Assembly (NCBI GenBank): GCA_934140005.1
Contig: CAKPBB010000003.1
Location: 1 to 64,000 of the forward strand
Origin: an uncultured Clostridia bacterium
GTDB lineage: Bacteria; Bacillota; Clostridia; TANB77; CAG-508
Reading direction: 5' to 3'
DNA length: 64,000 nucleotides
Shown: piece after piece, positions 1-8,962 of the stretch
Layout: each line of letters begins with the position of its first letter
How positions within the stretch are numbered: position 1 is the first letter of the stretch
The notes under the pieces: model-generated
What the model was told of the DNA's origin: nothing
Database searches by the model: none
What the model saw: the letters and a program-made list of their open reading frames with translations, nothing else
Program-made: the position numbers and the translations under genes

Positions 1-193
1 CAACACTTACTACTATTTCATCTTCTACTTTTTTATATATTGGTATATGTTTTTCCGTTGCTGCATCTGTAGTATTAGCTTTCATTTCTTCCATTTTTCT
101 ACCACAACAAGTTATATGTTGTACATCTCCATCAATTACTTCTATTATATTGTCACATATTGGACATTTAAAAAATTTTACCTTTTCTTTCAT
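1..193 (-). CDS. Desulfoferrodoxin-type superoxide reductase, N-terminal part (cut by window edge)
   Basis: Reads in frame from an ATG at 193 to the window edge (64 codons). The start has a strong GGAGGA site at 201-206. The N-terminus carries a desulforedoxin-like iron site: a CPIC pair near residues 9-12 followed by a CC pair about 15 residues later. It then has the EKHIPI motif, which holds the Lys and first His of the superoxide reductase iron site. Family knowledge: these cytoplasmic enzymes reduce superoxide to peroxide without making oxygen and are typical of anaerobes. The rest of the catalytic domain lies outside the window, so completeness cannot be judged. Confidence 0.85.
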   Translation of the reverse strand, partial: MKEKVKFFKCPICDNIIEVIDGDVQHITCCGRKMEEMKANTTDAATEKHIPIYKKVEDEIVVSV

Positions 194-300
194 TTAAAAT
201 TCCTCCTTTTATTAATATTATACTATTATATAAAAAATTGTAAACAAGAAAATAAGTTAGATAATCTTTTTGTTGTTTATAAATTAAATACTATCCTTTT

Positions 301-396
301 TTAATTATTCTTTTTGTAAAAATGAAAATCACAGCAATCTTTACCATATCCTAAAGTCTTTGTTCTTGAAAATCCTATTTTTTTAAGAATTGTAAA
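301..396 (-). pseudogene. 3' fragment of an ATC-hydrolase-family gene
   Basis: Thirty-one codons ending in TAA at 301-303 match the C-terminus of the intact gene at 3916-4500 almost residue for residue: KKxGFSRTKTLGYG, then DCCDFHFYKK. No start codon or upstream domain precedes it, so only the 3' end is left. It lies just upstream of the superoxide reductase start. The 180 bases between here and 579 show nothing I can identify. Confidence 0.75.
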
Positions 397-578
397 TTAT
401 TTTGGTTTTAAATTCTTATATCTATCTTATAAATTATTACTAATATGTTGATGTTTCATATCCTAAATTATCCAAATTATTTATATCATAATCTCGTTTG
501 CAACAACTATCATTTCATAACTACAATTTTGTTTTGGTTTTACAAAACTGGTACTCTTACTTATCGGTTAGAAAAATT

Positions 579-1682
579 TTATTTTTTAAAGCTTCCAGAT
601 TTTTGTTGCCATCCAAGTTCAGTTAAAGGTGTCCAATCAATAATTGATGAATTTCCTCCAAAATATAATGTATTCAAAGCACCATTTTTATGCAAATCCA
701 CTAATATTTCTAAATTTTGTACATTATTATAACTATCATATATACCATTACAGTTATTCAAATTTAATTCTTCTAATAAATTCATATTTTTAAGAGGTTC
801 TAAATTTGAAAATCCATTTGTTGTACCACTTAAATTTAATTTTTTTAAATTCACGCAATTTTCAATTCCAGAAATATCTAATATATGGCAATCAATCAAA
901 CTTAATTCTATTAAATTCGTATTTTCTTTTAAAAACTCTAAATTTTCTAAGTTTACACCAGTCATTTTAATAGATGTTGTATTTAATAGTTTATCTTTCC
1001 AACTTGAAGCAACAAATTTAAAATTATCTTGATTAGATAATCCACTAAAATTTATACTTCCTATATCAATTTTGTTTAAATACAACAATATATCATCATC
1101 TATATAACTTCCTGCCCTTATATCTAAATCTAATGTATTCACTCTTATTTTATAATTTGCTAATTGTTCTAATTCAGATTTATAAAATCCCCAATTTTGA
1201 AACAAATGTCCAAGTGGTACATGATCTATAGTTTTATTTTGCAAATTTTTAAAATCTAGTTTAACTCCTTGATACCATGACTCTATTGTTGTAATACTTG
1301 ATGGCAATATAAATGTACCCCCACCATCTTGAAAGTATCCACTTGTTAATTTGGTACAATTTGTTAAATCAACTACTCCAGTATTGTTCATACTATTTGT
1401 TGCAATATATGTAATTTCAGTACATTTAGATAATTGTTGTTTTAAATCATAGTTTTCTATTCCTGCTCCACAATAATTTGTATAACCTGCTTTACTATAA
1501 TATATACGACTTCTAGAAATTGTTTCTTGTAAATGCAAAAAATCAAATTTTACAGAAGAATTAAGGTATCTTTAATATTTTTTTGGCTGTAATATATCTA
1601 ATTTTAATAATTCTTCTGTATCTGTTGTAGCAAGTAATTTATCTTCTTCATTACTCTCTTCTCTCTTTCTTTTTACTTCTAT
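579..1682 (-). pseudogene. Leucine-rich-repeat protein, broken by an in-frame stop
   Basis: The main open part (about 319 codons from a TTG near 1538) contains LRR-like units in its second half, such as LIELSLIDC, LKKLNLSG and LEELNLNNC, spaced by 22-24 residues. Such repeats form curved protein-binding surfaces, often on secreted or surface proteins. The frame continues upstream of the TTG but meets a TAA at 1572-1574. Beyond that it stays open to 1682 with an acidic, low-complexity stretch and no usable ATG, and no ribosome site supports the TTG. No signal peptide or anchor remains. I read it as a decayed gene; a short intact protein from the TTG cannot be excluded. Confidence 0.55.
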
Positions 1683-1700
1683 TTATATTTTTATATCACA

Positions 1701-1733
1701 AAAGCAGATAATTATCAACCAACTATCTGCTTT
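1701..1733 (-). terminator. Hairpin terminator after the XRE remnant
   Basis: A perfect 10-bp stem (AAAGCAGATA with TATCTGCTTT) and a 13-base loop follow the 3' end of the regulator remnant. The T-run on the minus strand is short. Confidence 0.6.
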
Positions 1734-1763
1734 AAAAATTGTAATTCAGTTTAAAACTTTTCC

Positions 1764-2037
1764 TTAATTATTTATAGTTACATTTCCGCAACTGCAATGT
1801 ACTTTTAATGTAATTTCTGCATTTCTATTATTTTTCTTTATATTTGAATTTCCAAGGTCAACACTAGCATCTCTCTCTATATATGTCATTTGTGTCGTTA
1901 ATAGTAATATTTCCTAAATCTGCTTTTATACTAGAATCTTCTTTTATAGATATTGTTATATTTAATTTTTCTGCTACATCATCTTGCGTTAGATTTTTTG
2001 ATTTTCTTAGACTTAATAATTTTTCTCCTAAATTCAT
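1764..2037 (-). pseudogene. XRE-type regulator remnant joined to a beta-rich tail, frameshifted
   Basis: An ATG at 2037 with a good GGAGGA site opens a frame starting MNLGEKLLSLRKSKNLTQ, the first two helices of a Cro/CI-type HTH. The recognition helix and linker are missing: after VAEKLN the protein passes straight into short beta-strand repeats (DLGNITIND and similar). These recall the C-terminal DUF4097-like region found behind HTH domains in Clostridia. The frame then breaks in an AT/AG run near 1880 and ends at a TAG; one frame over, the same beta-rich pattern continues to a TAA at 1764. So there is an internal deletion plus a frameshift. The DUF4097 likeness rests on pattern only. Confidence 0.6.
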
Positions 2038-2198
2038 TTATTTTCCTCCATTTCTGCTTAAAATTATACCTCTTTTTTCAGTTGCTTTCTATCAATTCGA
2101 GTTGGAACTTTAGCGACTCAAGTTAACATTTCAGTATTTTCAAGCAGTTGAGAGGTTTTATTTAGTTTATTATTTTAGAATATTTTTTTATTTCTATT

Positions 2199-3168
2199 TT
2201 ATTCATTATTCAAAAAATTCATTACCAAATCAATAATTATATCTTTTTCTTTTGGATTTGATTCTGCAATCAATAATGTAAGGGCTGTCAATGTATTATT
2301 ATCAATTATTTGCTTTTCATTTTTATATAATATTCCATAAAAGCTCAGAAAATATATAAATAAAGTTGCTGCAATTCTTTTATTTCCATCAGCAAATACA
2401 TGATTTTTTACTATTAAATATAAGAAATTTGCTCCTTTTTCTTCGATACTTTTATAAACATCTTGTCCGTGCAAAGCTTTGATAAATATTTCCTATAATT
2501 GATTCTAAGCCTTTATCTCTTTCAACAGCAAAAAGTGAACTTTCTTCATTGAATCTCAATTTATTAATTATATCAACACAATCATGATACTCAATTTTTC
2601 TATCATCTATATTTCCTTTAATTTTCTTTAATGTTCTATGGTCATAGTCATCTAGTAAATCTAATGCTTTTGAATATTCACCAATTACTTTTAATATTTC
2701 TTTTGCATCATTTCCTTCCAGTCTTTCATCAATACGATTTGCAATATCAATAAGTTTTATAGTCTTTTCTAAGTACTCTAGTCTTTTTTGATTTACTGCA
2801 TAGCCTTTTAGCATATAATCTTTTAATATTTGGTTTGCCCATTTTCTAAAAGCTACACCTTGTGTTGATTTAACACGATATCCAATAGAAATAATCATAT
2901 CTAGATTGTAATAATCTACATTATGAGTCTGCGTTTTACCTTTTATTGCACCATGTTTAGTGGTTGTTGCAAAATTTGCAACAACCTGTTCACCATTTAG
3001 TTCTTCAGATAATGCATTTTTTATATGTCTAGAAATAACAGACTTATCCCTAGAAAATAATTCTGACATTTGTTCTAAATTAAGCCATACAGTTTCATCT
3101 TTTAGGTTCACTTCTAATTTTACCCCTTGGTTTTCAAATAAAATGATTTCATTCTTTTTTTCGTTCAT
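2199..3168 (-). pseudogene. RhuM-Fic fusion protein, frameshifted near 2467
   Basis: The first part (ATG at 3168 with an AAGGA site, better than the upstream GTG) is a RhuM-type protein: an N-terminal DNA-binding-like region (VWLNLEQMSELFSRDKSVISRHI), then the conserved YYNLDMIISIGYRVKS segment. It runs off frame at IYQSF. One base over, the sequence continues as a Fic domain with the complete motif HVFADGNKR, whose His and basic residues catalyse AMP transfer in Fic enzymes. Family knowledge: RhuM-Fic fusions occur as single proteins of about 330 residues, so the two pieces fit one gene with one extra base. The lesion lies in TTGTCCGTGC, the same 10-mer as one uvrB lesion. A related RhuM gene without Fic lies at 34573-35592. 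Whether the gene is dead or misread is open. Confidence 0.75.
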
Positions 3169-3310
3169 AAAAAACACATCCTTTTATATAAAATTTAATT
3201 CTTAGTATGTTTATTGGTAATTATATAGTAGAACTTTTGGTATTTTCGAACTATTGTACACATTTTATAACAAGAACAAATATTTGTCCATAGTTTAAAA
3301 CAAAATTATT

Positions 3311-3342
3311 AAAAAAAATAGAACCATACATTTATAGTTCTA
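3311..3342 (-). terminator. Hairpin terminator
   Basis: TAGAAC pairs with GTTCTA around a 12-base loop, followed on the minus strand by eight T residues. It ends transcription from the PPC-domain gene upstream. Confidence 0.65.
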
Positions 3343-3447
3343 CTTATTGTCCCATTTTGAACATTTTTTACGTATATGAAAATCACAGCAATATTATTTA
3401 GAAAAAATCAATTGAATGCCTCCATCTGCTAACGTTTCAAACTGTTT
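3340..3447 (-). pseudogene. Two fused gene scraps, one from the ATC-hydrolase 3' end
   Basis: Directly after the stop of the PPC gene, in the same frame, a 17-codon scrap reads KQFETLADGGIQLIFSK and stops; it looks like the tail of a VOC-type protein, but this is weak. In another frame, 3340-3390 reads CCDFHIRKK, the last residues of the ATC-hydrolase family as at 3916. Neither scrap has a start codon. They show repeated deletion and joining at this locus. Confidence 0.45.
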
Positions 3448-3873
3448 TTAATCTAAAAACTTAAACAAATTTAAACCAATTTTTTCATCAAAATATCTAT
3501 CAATATTTCCATCTATAATATTTATTACCATTTCGCATGTTGCACTTACAATTGCTTTATTTAAATGACCGCCAAATACTTCTCCTTTGTCATTTCCAGC
3601 GCTCATATGAATATGAGTATAAAATTCGCCATTCATTGTATTTATTGTTCCTGTTAATGAAACAATCTCAAAGTTTCCTTTAAATTCATTTGAATAATAT
3701 TTCTTTTCATCAACTTTATAAACTCCTACTACAAAATTATTTGTTGCTCCTAATGCATTAATACTTGCTAATTTTATATTTTCTTTTAATGCTACTTCTT
3801 TTATTTTCTCAATAATTTCTTCTCCTTTATCTATTCTTACAACTATTTGATTATTAAATTTTCTATATTCCAT
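3448..3873 (-). CDS. PPC-domain (DUF296) protein
   Basis: A complete 141-residue single-domain protein with a strong AAGGAGG site before the ATG. It has the family core: VASINALGA-like strand (here LASINALGATNNF), then FYTHIHMSAGN and GGHLNKAIVSATCEMVI. The histidines in HIHMS and GGHL form a metal site in known structures of this fold. Bacterial members are trimeric and are often called DNA-binding by analogy with plant AT-hook proteins, but no AT-hook is present here and the function is unknown. It lies 42 bases downstream of the ATC-hydrolase-like gene, probably in the same transcript. Confidence 0.8.
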   Translation of the reverse strand: MEYRKFNNQIVVRIDKGEEIIEKIKEVALKENIKLASINALGATNNFVVGVYKVDEKKYYSNEFKGNFEIVSLTGTINTMNGEFYTHIHMSAGNDKGEVFGGHLNKAIVSATCEMVINIIDGNIDRYFDEKIGLNLFKFLD

Positions 3874-3915
3874 CTTATAAACCTCCTTGTTTATTATATA
3901 TTATTTATTTTTAGT

Positions 3916-4500
3916 TTACTTTTTGTAAAAATGAAAATCGCAACAATCGCAACCATATCCCAATGTTTTGGTACGTGAAAATCCTAACTTTTTTAGCTCT
4001 CCATATGTAATATTATCAACATCACAAAAAAGATGACACAAATCCTCACAATTATTTTCTACACAAGCAGTATGCCAAAGACATTTTTTCATTGTTACAG
4101 TAAAAGAATTTTTATCATGTTGCTGTGAACTTTCCCATAAATCTGTTGTACGAACCACTTTAAGAAACACACTACTATAAATTGAATAGAAAAATGGTAT
4201 TTTTTCCATTTTTACCATAGATGAGTGCTTTTGTTTAGCAACTACATCAAGCATATATTTTTGCATATGTTTATATAAAACTTCATTTGATAAACCATTT
4301 ACTATCATTGCTTTATATAAAGCTATTCTAGGAAGAATTGTTTGTATAAGTGTATCTTTTTGATTTTCTGATTTTTCTTTTATATTTTTTATCAATTCAT
4401 CAAGTATCTTTTCTTGTTCATTAAATATGTTTTTTCCTTTATCTGTTCCAAATTCTTCAATTAGAAATTTTTTTATTTGTTTTTGTTGTTTTATTTTCAT
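3916..4500 (-). CDS. L-2-amino-thiazoline-4-carboxylate hydrolase family protein
   Basis: A 194-residue protein without signal peptide. The C-terminal half has the Cys-rich pattern of this family: KKCLWHTACVENNCEDLCHLFC, then D-NITYG, then GFSRTKTLGYGxDCCDFHF. I chose the second ATG (4500), which stands 8 bases from GGAG, over the one at 4506. The family is named after an enzyme that opens ATC in a cysteine-forming pathway, but most members sit in anaerobes and have no proven substrate. Partial copies of its 3' end lie at 301 and 3340, so the gene has been duplicated locally and the other copies have decayed. Confidence 0.8.
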   Translation of the reverse strand: MKIKQQKQIKKFLIEEFGTDKGKNIFNEQEKILDELIKNIKEKSENQKDTLIQTILPRIALYKAMIVNGLSNEVLYKHMQKYMLDVVAKQKHSSMVKMEKIPFFYSIYSSVFLKVVRTTDLWESSQQHDKNSFTVTMKKCLWHTACVENNCEDLCHLFCDVDNITYGELKKLGFSRTKTLGYGCDCCDFHFYKK

Positions 4501-4601
4501 ATTCATAGCTCCTTTAAAATTACTATTTACCTTTTCAATCGAATTTAGTATATCACTTTAATAGCAACATATACAATAGATAATTTAATCTTAAAGTAAA
4601 A

Positions 4602-4622
4602 GGCAAGTATTTTTTACTTGCC
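4602..4622 (-). terminator. Hairpin terminator after the dxs fragment
   Basis: GGCAAGTA pairs with TACTTGCC (8 bp, 5-base loop), followed by TTTT on the minus strand. It lies 13 bases past the stop of the dxs remnant. Confidence 0.75.
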
Positions 4623-4634
4623 ACTAACTATAAA

Positions 4635-4904
4635 CTATTTATTTCTTTTCATATTCTGGTTGCCAAGAAGCAAAGTGTTCAAACCTTCTAACGCTTCTCC
4701 TCCTGATAAAGAACCATCACCAATTAAGGCAATTATATTTTCTTTTTTTCCTAATAAGTCTCTAGCTTTTGCAAGTCCAGTTGCTAATGAAATTAATGTT
4801 GATGTATGTCCTACATTAAACAAATTATGTTCACTTTCCTCTGGATTATTGATTTTGCTTAAAATTTCATACATATCTTTTTTCTCCTTTTTATATATAT
4901 TCAT
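4635..4904 (-). pseudogene. Internal fragment of 1-deoxyxylulose-5-phosphate synthase (dxs)
   Basis: Eighty-nine codons that match only the thiamine-diphosphate-binding part of [30 protein letters not shown], then [16 protein letters not shown], in which GDG begins the ThDP motif. A full enzyme has about 600-640 residues, so both ends are missing. The frame extends upstream to 4961 without a start codon, and that part (ELTPSDIY...) does not look like DXS, so it is probably a fusion joint. The fragment ends shortly before a good terminator. It cannot be functional alone. Confidence 0.75.
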
Positions 4905-5030
4905 TTTACGATTTATATATATATCACTTGGAGTTAGCTCATAGTCAATAGTTTTTTTAATTTTATTTTAAATTTCTTGTACATTGTTTAACAAAACTTT
5001 TATATAAATAACTCCATACTATGTACAAAA

Positions 5031-5064
5031 ACAAGAGGAGCCGTTCTCACGACTCCCCCCTTGT
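5031..5064 (-). terminator. Two-tier hairpin terminator of the FtsH-like islet
   Basis: The outer stem ACAAG/CTTGT encloses GGAG/CTCC and a further CG/CG pair, with flanking A- and T-tracts. It starts just past the stop of the protease gene. Confidence 0.75.
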
Positions 5065-5065
5065 T

Positions 5066-6835
5066 TTACTGAGTAATACAGTTTTCACTCAAAAAAGCGC
5101 TAACTTCAATATCAGACAAATACTCTTTGTCCATAAGAAGCGCTGCCAATTTGGAAATAACCTCCTGATTCTTTTTGACAATTCTACTGGTTTCTTTGTA
5201 AGCACTATTGCAGATTTCTTCTATCTTTTCAATAGCCTCACTTTCAATGCAGTCATTAAAGTCCGGTCTATTAGGCAATTTAACCATTTTGCTCTCTGAC
5301 ATAGCATAATTCAAGACCATTTGATAAGCCAAATCTGTTGCTTTTTCAAGGTCACTTGCAGCTCCATCAGAAATATCACCAAGTAAAATTTCTTCGGCAC
5401 AACGACCGCCATACATCACTCGAATCTGTTTTTCGATATCCTTTTTCTGTCTATAATTCCGATAAGACTCATCAAAGAAATTATATCCTCCAGCTTCGCC
5501 TCTCGGAACAATTGATATACAGAAATTTTTGATTTCTGGGCGAATAGCAGCAGAAACAATAGCATGTCCTGCTTCGTGTATAGCAGTAAGATATTTTTCC
5601 TCACTACTAAGCAAAGTGCTATCTTTCTTAATACCAACTATCACTCTGGCAATAGCTTCATCAAGAATTGGGTTTGTAATGTACACGCTCCCCGTTTTTA
5701 CTGTTAGCAAAGCAGCTTCGTTTAGAACATTCTCCAAACTTGCTCCAGAAAATCCTACTGTCTTTTTAGCTAGTTCATTCAAGTCCACAGTGGAACTAAA
5801 CTTTTTGTTTTTTGCATGAACTAGTAAAATTTCTTTTCTTGCTTTGACATCAGGCATGGGAATATGTACATGCCTATCGAATCTACCAGGTCGAAGAATA
5901 GCTGGATCAAGAATTTCTTTATGGTTAGTGGCAGCAACTACTATTACATGATTATTACTGTCAAAGCCATCCATTTCAGCCAACAACTGGTTTAATGTCT
6001 GCTCACTATTTGATTTGCTATTATAGTGGTATCTGTTTTGAGCAACAGAGTCGATTTCATCAATAAAAATAATTGATGGAGCAACTTCTTTAGCTTTTTC
6101 AAAGATTTCTCTTACCCTTGATGCACCAACACCCACAAATTCTTCATCAAAGTTTGAACCAGTTACCTGAAAGAATGGTACTCCTGCTTCTCCAGCAATA
6201 GCCTTTGCAAGCAAAGTTTTGCCTGTACCAGGAGCTCCGAATAACAAAATACCTTTAGGAATTCTTGCACCCATAGAAGTATAATTTTCAGGATGTTTCA
6301 AAAAATTCACTACTTCTGCAAGTTGTTCCCTTTCTTCATCAATTCCTGCAACATCCGAAAACCTAACATTTGTAGTCACAGCTTTAACTTCAAAATTCTT
6401 CCCTCCATTTTTAATTTTTTTAAGAGCATATCGAGGAAATATAAATAAAAACATGATTGTTATAATTGAAGTAAAAAGACTAAATTCTGTATTAGAAATT
6501 CCTTTTTTAGCTGAAATTTCTATTGTATTACCAAGTTCAATTTGCCTATCTACATATTTCCAAAATTCATCAGAGTTTGGAACATAAACAAACTTTTGTG
6601 TGTCATCTTGAAATACGATATCAACTCGGCTAGATTCTAAATTTGCAATTAGTTCTTTAACTTCCCTATTCTCAATACAAGTTACAGCTTCTGAATACTT
6701 CATCTCCTTATTGACAGAATTTTGAATTTGACTAATAAATAGCCTTGGAAATAATAACAAGCTAAATATTGCTGCTGTTATAAGTGCCTGCCTTGCCATT
6801 TTGTTCTTTTTGAAAAAGTCAATGATGCCTTTCAT
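5066..6835 (-). CDS. FtsH-like membrane AAA+ zinc protease
   Basis: A 589-residue protein starting at the ATG at 6835, 8 bases from GGAGG; an ATG 24 bases upstream would place that ribosome site inside the gene. Order of parts: membrane segment (about 16-33), a short outer domain (35-105), a second membrane segment (112-133), an AAA+ module with Walker A GAPGTGKT (200-207), pore motif FVG (about 233), Walker B FIDEID (257-262) and arginine fingers in RPGRFDR, then a peptidase domain with HEAGH (420-424). All catalytic residues are present. The family degrades membrane and short-lived proteins as hexamers. The acidic C-terminal tail of housekeeping FtsH is absent, and the gene stands alone with its own promoter and terminator, so it is probably an accessory copy. 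Its base composition is richer in G+C than that of the neighbouring host genes. Confidence 0.9.
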   Translation of the reverse strand: MKGIIDFFKKNKMARQALITAAIFSLLLFPRLFISQIQNSVNKEMKYSEAVTCIENREVKELIANLESSRVDIVFQDDTQKFVYVPNSDEFWKYVDRQIELGNTIEISAKKGISNTEFSLFTSIITIMFLFIFPRYALKKIKNGGKNFEVKAVTTNVRFSDVAGIDEEREQLAEVVNFLKHPENYTSMGARIPKGILLFGAPGTGKTLLAKAIAGEAGVPFFQVTGSNFDEEFVGVGASRVREIFEKAKEVAPSIIFIDEIDSVAQNRYHYNSKSNSEQTLNQLLAEMDGFDSNNHVIVVAATNHKEILDPAILRPGRFDRHVHIPMPDVKARKEILLVHAKNKKFSSTVDLNELAKKTVGFSGASLENVLNEAALLTVKTGSVYITNPILDEAIARVIVGIKKDSTLLSSEEKYLTAIHEAGHAIVSAAIRPEIKNFCISIVPRGEAGGYNFFDESYRNYRQKKDIEKQIRVMYGGRCAEEILLGDISDGAASDLEKATDLAYQMVLNYAMSESKMVKLPNRPDFNDCIESEAIEKIEEICNSAYKETSRIVKKNQEVISKLAALLMDKEYLSDIEVSAFLSENCITQ

Positions 6836-6882
6836 GGTCAAGTACCTCCAAACTGACATATAAAGTTTTAAACGTGCTTTTT

Positions 6883-6911
6883 AGTATATCACAAATTAAC
6901 ATAATTATCAA
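6883..6911 (-). promoter_or_regulatory. Sigma-A promoter of the FtsH-like gene
   Basis: TTGATA, 17-bp spacer, TATACT, with TGA before the -10 (extended -10). The 12-base stretch TTGTGATATACT recurs in the promoter at 58047-58075. Confidence 0.8.
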
Positions 6912-6921
6912 CTATTTCAAA

Positions 6922-6950
6922 TTGACTTTTATTTTTCTTCATTATATAAT
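6922..6950 (+). promoter_or_regulatory. Sigma-A promoter of the HAD phosphatase gene
   Basis: TTGACT, 17-bp spacer, TATAAT, followed by an AAGGAG ribosome site and the ATG at 6983. It stands back to back with the promoter of the FtsH-like gene. Confidence 0.75.
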
Positions 6951-6982
6951 TATTTAAAAACTTAACAGTAAGGAGAAAATAA

Positions 6983-7774
6983 ATGATTATTAAAGATTAT
7001 ATAAAAAATAATATACCAATATCTGATTTAAAAAATGTATATGTTGTTGCAGATTTTGATAGAACAATTACTCAAGGCAACAGTAAAACATCATGGTCTA
7101 TATTAGCTAGTAGTTCACTTGTTCCTAAATCTTATGTTGAAGACAGACAAAAACTTTATGACTATTATAGACCTATTGAAGTAGATTCATCTATTGATTA
7201 CGAAGTAAAATCAAACCTTATGAAAGAGTGGTTTCAGAGACATATTGAGTTATTTATTAAATATCAAATAAATGAGAGTATTTTTGAAGATGCTGCCAAA
7301 AATTTAAGGATTATGAGTTTTAGACCTGGAGCAAAAGAATTTATAGACTTTTTACATGAAAATAACATTCCTCTTATTATTATAAGTGCTGGAATCGGAA
7401 ATTTCGTAGAATCTTTCTTTAAATTTAATAATTGTTATTATGATAATATTTTCATCAGTAGTAATAAAATTATATTCAAAAATAGTATTGCTGTTGGTGT
7501 TGAAGAAAATATTATTCATAGTTTAAACAAAAATGAAGTATCACTTCCGGAAAATATAAAAGAACAAGTTAAAAATAGAGAAAATGTTATTCTATTTGGT
7601 GACCAAATTAGTGATTTAAGAATGGTCGATAAAACAAAACATAAAAATGTATTTACTGTTGGCTTTATTGCAAATGATGATGTTGAGTATATTGAAGATA
7701 TGAACGAAAATTTTGATATAGTTTGTAATTCTAATGATTCTTATTCTGATATTAGAAGAATTATTTTTGGATAA
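6983..7774 (+). CDS. HAD-superfamily phosphatase, UMPH-1-like
   Basis: A cytoplasmic protein of 263 residues. Near residue 24 the nucleophile motif reads DFDRTIT (DxD), followed by the motif with SAG (IIIISAGIGNFVESFF, about 135-150) and, near 210, FGDQISDLRMV with the metal-binding aspartates. The long cap after the first motif resembles the helical cap of pyrimidine 5'-nucleotidases (UMPH-1 type), but the substrate cannot be told from sequence. It has its own promoter and is the only host gene on the plus strand in this part. A bidirectional terminator separates it from the histidine kinase gene. Confidence 0.75.
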   Translation: MIIKDYIKNNIPISDLKNVYVVADFDRTITQGNSKTSWSILASSSLVPKSYVEDRQKLYDYYRPIEVDSSIDYEVKSNLMKEWFQRHIELFIKYQINESIFEDAAKNLRIMSFRPGAKEFIDFLHENNIPLIIISAGIGNFVESFFKFNNCYYDNIFISSNKIIFKNSIAVGVEENIIHSLNKNEVSLPENIKEQVKNRENVILFGDQISDLRMVDKTKHKNVFTVGFIANDDVEYIEDMNENFDIVCNSNDSYSDIRRIIFG

Positions 7775-7779
7775 ATTTA

Positions 7780-7837
7780 AAAGATACTTAAAATTGATAC
7801 AACCACTATTTAGGAAATATTAATTTTAAGTATCTTT
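7780..7837. terminator. Bidirectional terminator
   Basis: A perfect 16-bp stem (AAAGATACTTAAAATT and its complement) with a 26-base loop lies between two convergent genes and has A/T tracts on both sides. Confidence 0.8.
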
Positions 7838-7839
7838 TA

Positions 7840-8952
7840 TTAAATTAAAATTTTATTTTTCTTCTCAATTTTAGGTAGTTCAACAATAAACATTGTCCCC
7901 TCATTTTCTTTACTTTCAACTGTAAGATTTCCATTTGATAAATCTATAATTCTTTTTACTATTGAGAGTCCAAGTCCACTACCTTCTCCGGAATGTGATT
8001 TATCTATTTGATAAAATCTACTATATATTTTTTGAATTTCTGACTCTGCCATACCAATTCCATTATCTTTTATACTTACAGTAACATTTTTAGCATTTTC
8101 TTTAATTTTAACTACAATTTCTCCATTATTTTTTGAAAACTTAATTGCATTATCCAATAAATTTGTCCAAGCTTGAAAAAGTAAGTCTTCATCTCCATAT
8201 ACATATATTAAATCAGATATAACAGTAAATTTGATGTTTTTATCTTTCCATTTTGGTTCTAGCAAAGCAATTACTTTCTTCATTTGTTCAGATAAATTTA
8301 TTTGAGTTAGATTTGTTATTTTTTCTTGATGTTGTAATTTTGCAAGTTTTAAAATATTATTTGATAAATTTAATAATCTGTCAGTTTCTTCTAAAATTAT
8401 AGATATATATTCTTTTCTTTCTTCTTCGCTCAAAGTTTCGTCATCTAGTAATTTCGTAAATCCTTGTATAGAGTTAATTGGCGTTCTAATTTCATGTGAT
8501 ACATTGTCTATAAAATCTTTTTGTAACAACTCATTTTCACCTAATTGTTTCGCCATTGTATTAAAATTATCAACCAGTTCTTTAATCTCATCATTTCTAT
8601 TTGTCTCTAGTCTTATGTTAAAATCTCCATTTGCTACATTTTTAGTTGCATCAATCGTCTTTTTCAAAGGTTCTGCTAATGTTTTATTAGAAATACGAAT
8701 AATAATTGTACTAATTATTACTGTGTTTGCAATAATTATTATAATTCCTTCTTGCAAAATATGAAATAATTGTTTTGAAGACATTTCACTAATTGAATTT
8801 AGCATTGAAAATTGTGAAAATTCTTTATTTACTAATATATAAAATCCTATTGTAGAAAAAAATATTACTAATATAATTGCAAAGATAAATTCTATAACTA
8901 GTCTTTTTTCCATTGACTTGATTTTTCTGTAAAAATTAATTTTCATTTTCAT
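7840..8952 (-). CDS. Membrane sensor histidine kinase
   Basis: A protein of 370 residues: membrane segment (about 18-40), a short outer loop of roughly 35 residues, a second membrane segment (about 70-90), a HAMP linker, the phosphorylation motif DFIDNVSHEIRTP (His near 152), and a C-terminal ATPase domain with N box (NLLDNAIKFS), DNGIGM and GSGLGLSIV. It phosphorylates the response regulator encoded 10 bases upstream in the same operon. The small outer loop suggests sensing within or near the membrane, or through a partner protein. The signal is unknown. Confidence 0.9.
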   Translation of the reverse strand: MKMKINFYRKIKSMEKRLVIEFIFAIILVIFFSTIGFYILVNKEFSQFSMLNSISEMSSKQLFHILQEGIIIIIANTVIISTIIIRISNKTLAEPLKKTIDATKNVANGDFNIRLETNRNDEIKELVDNFNTMAKQLGENELLQKDFIDNVSHEIRTPINSIQGFTKLLDDETLSEEERKEYISIILEETDRLLNLSNNILKLAKLQHQEKITNLTQINLSEQMKKVIALLEPKWKDKNIKFTVISDLIYVYGDEDLLFQAWTNLLDNAIKFSKNNGEIVVKIKENAKNVTVSIKDNGIGMAESEIQKIYSRFYQIDKSHSGEGSGLGLSIVKRIIDLSNGNLTVESKENEGTMFIVELPKIEKKNKILI

Positions 8953-8962
8953 TTATTCCTTT

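Noticed and set aside
445..732. Plus-strand frame of 95 codons
   Set aside because: It overlaps the LRR remnant antisense, has no ribosome site and shows no protein-like pattern.
2199..2474. Stand-alone Fic protein gene
   Set aside because: It would start at a TTG without ribosome site inside the RhuM 3' end; a single RhuM-Fic fusion with one extra base explains both parts.
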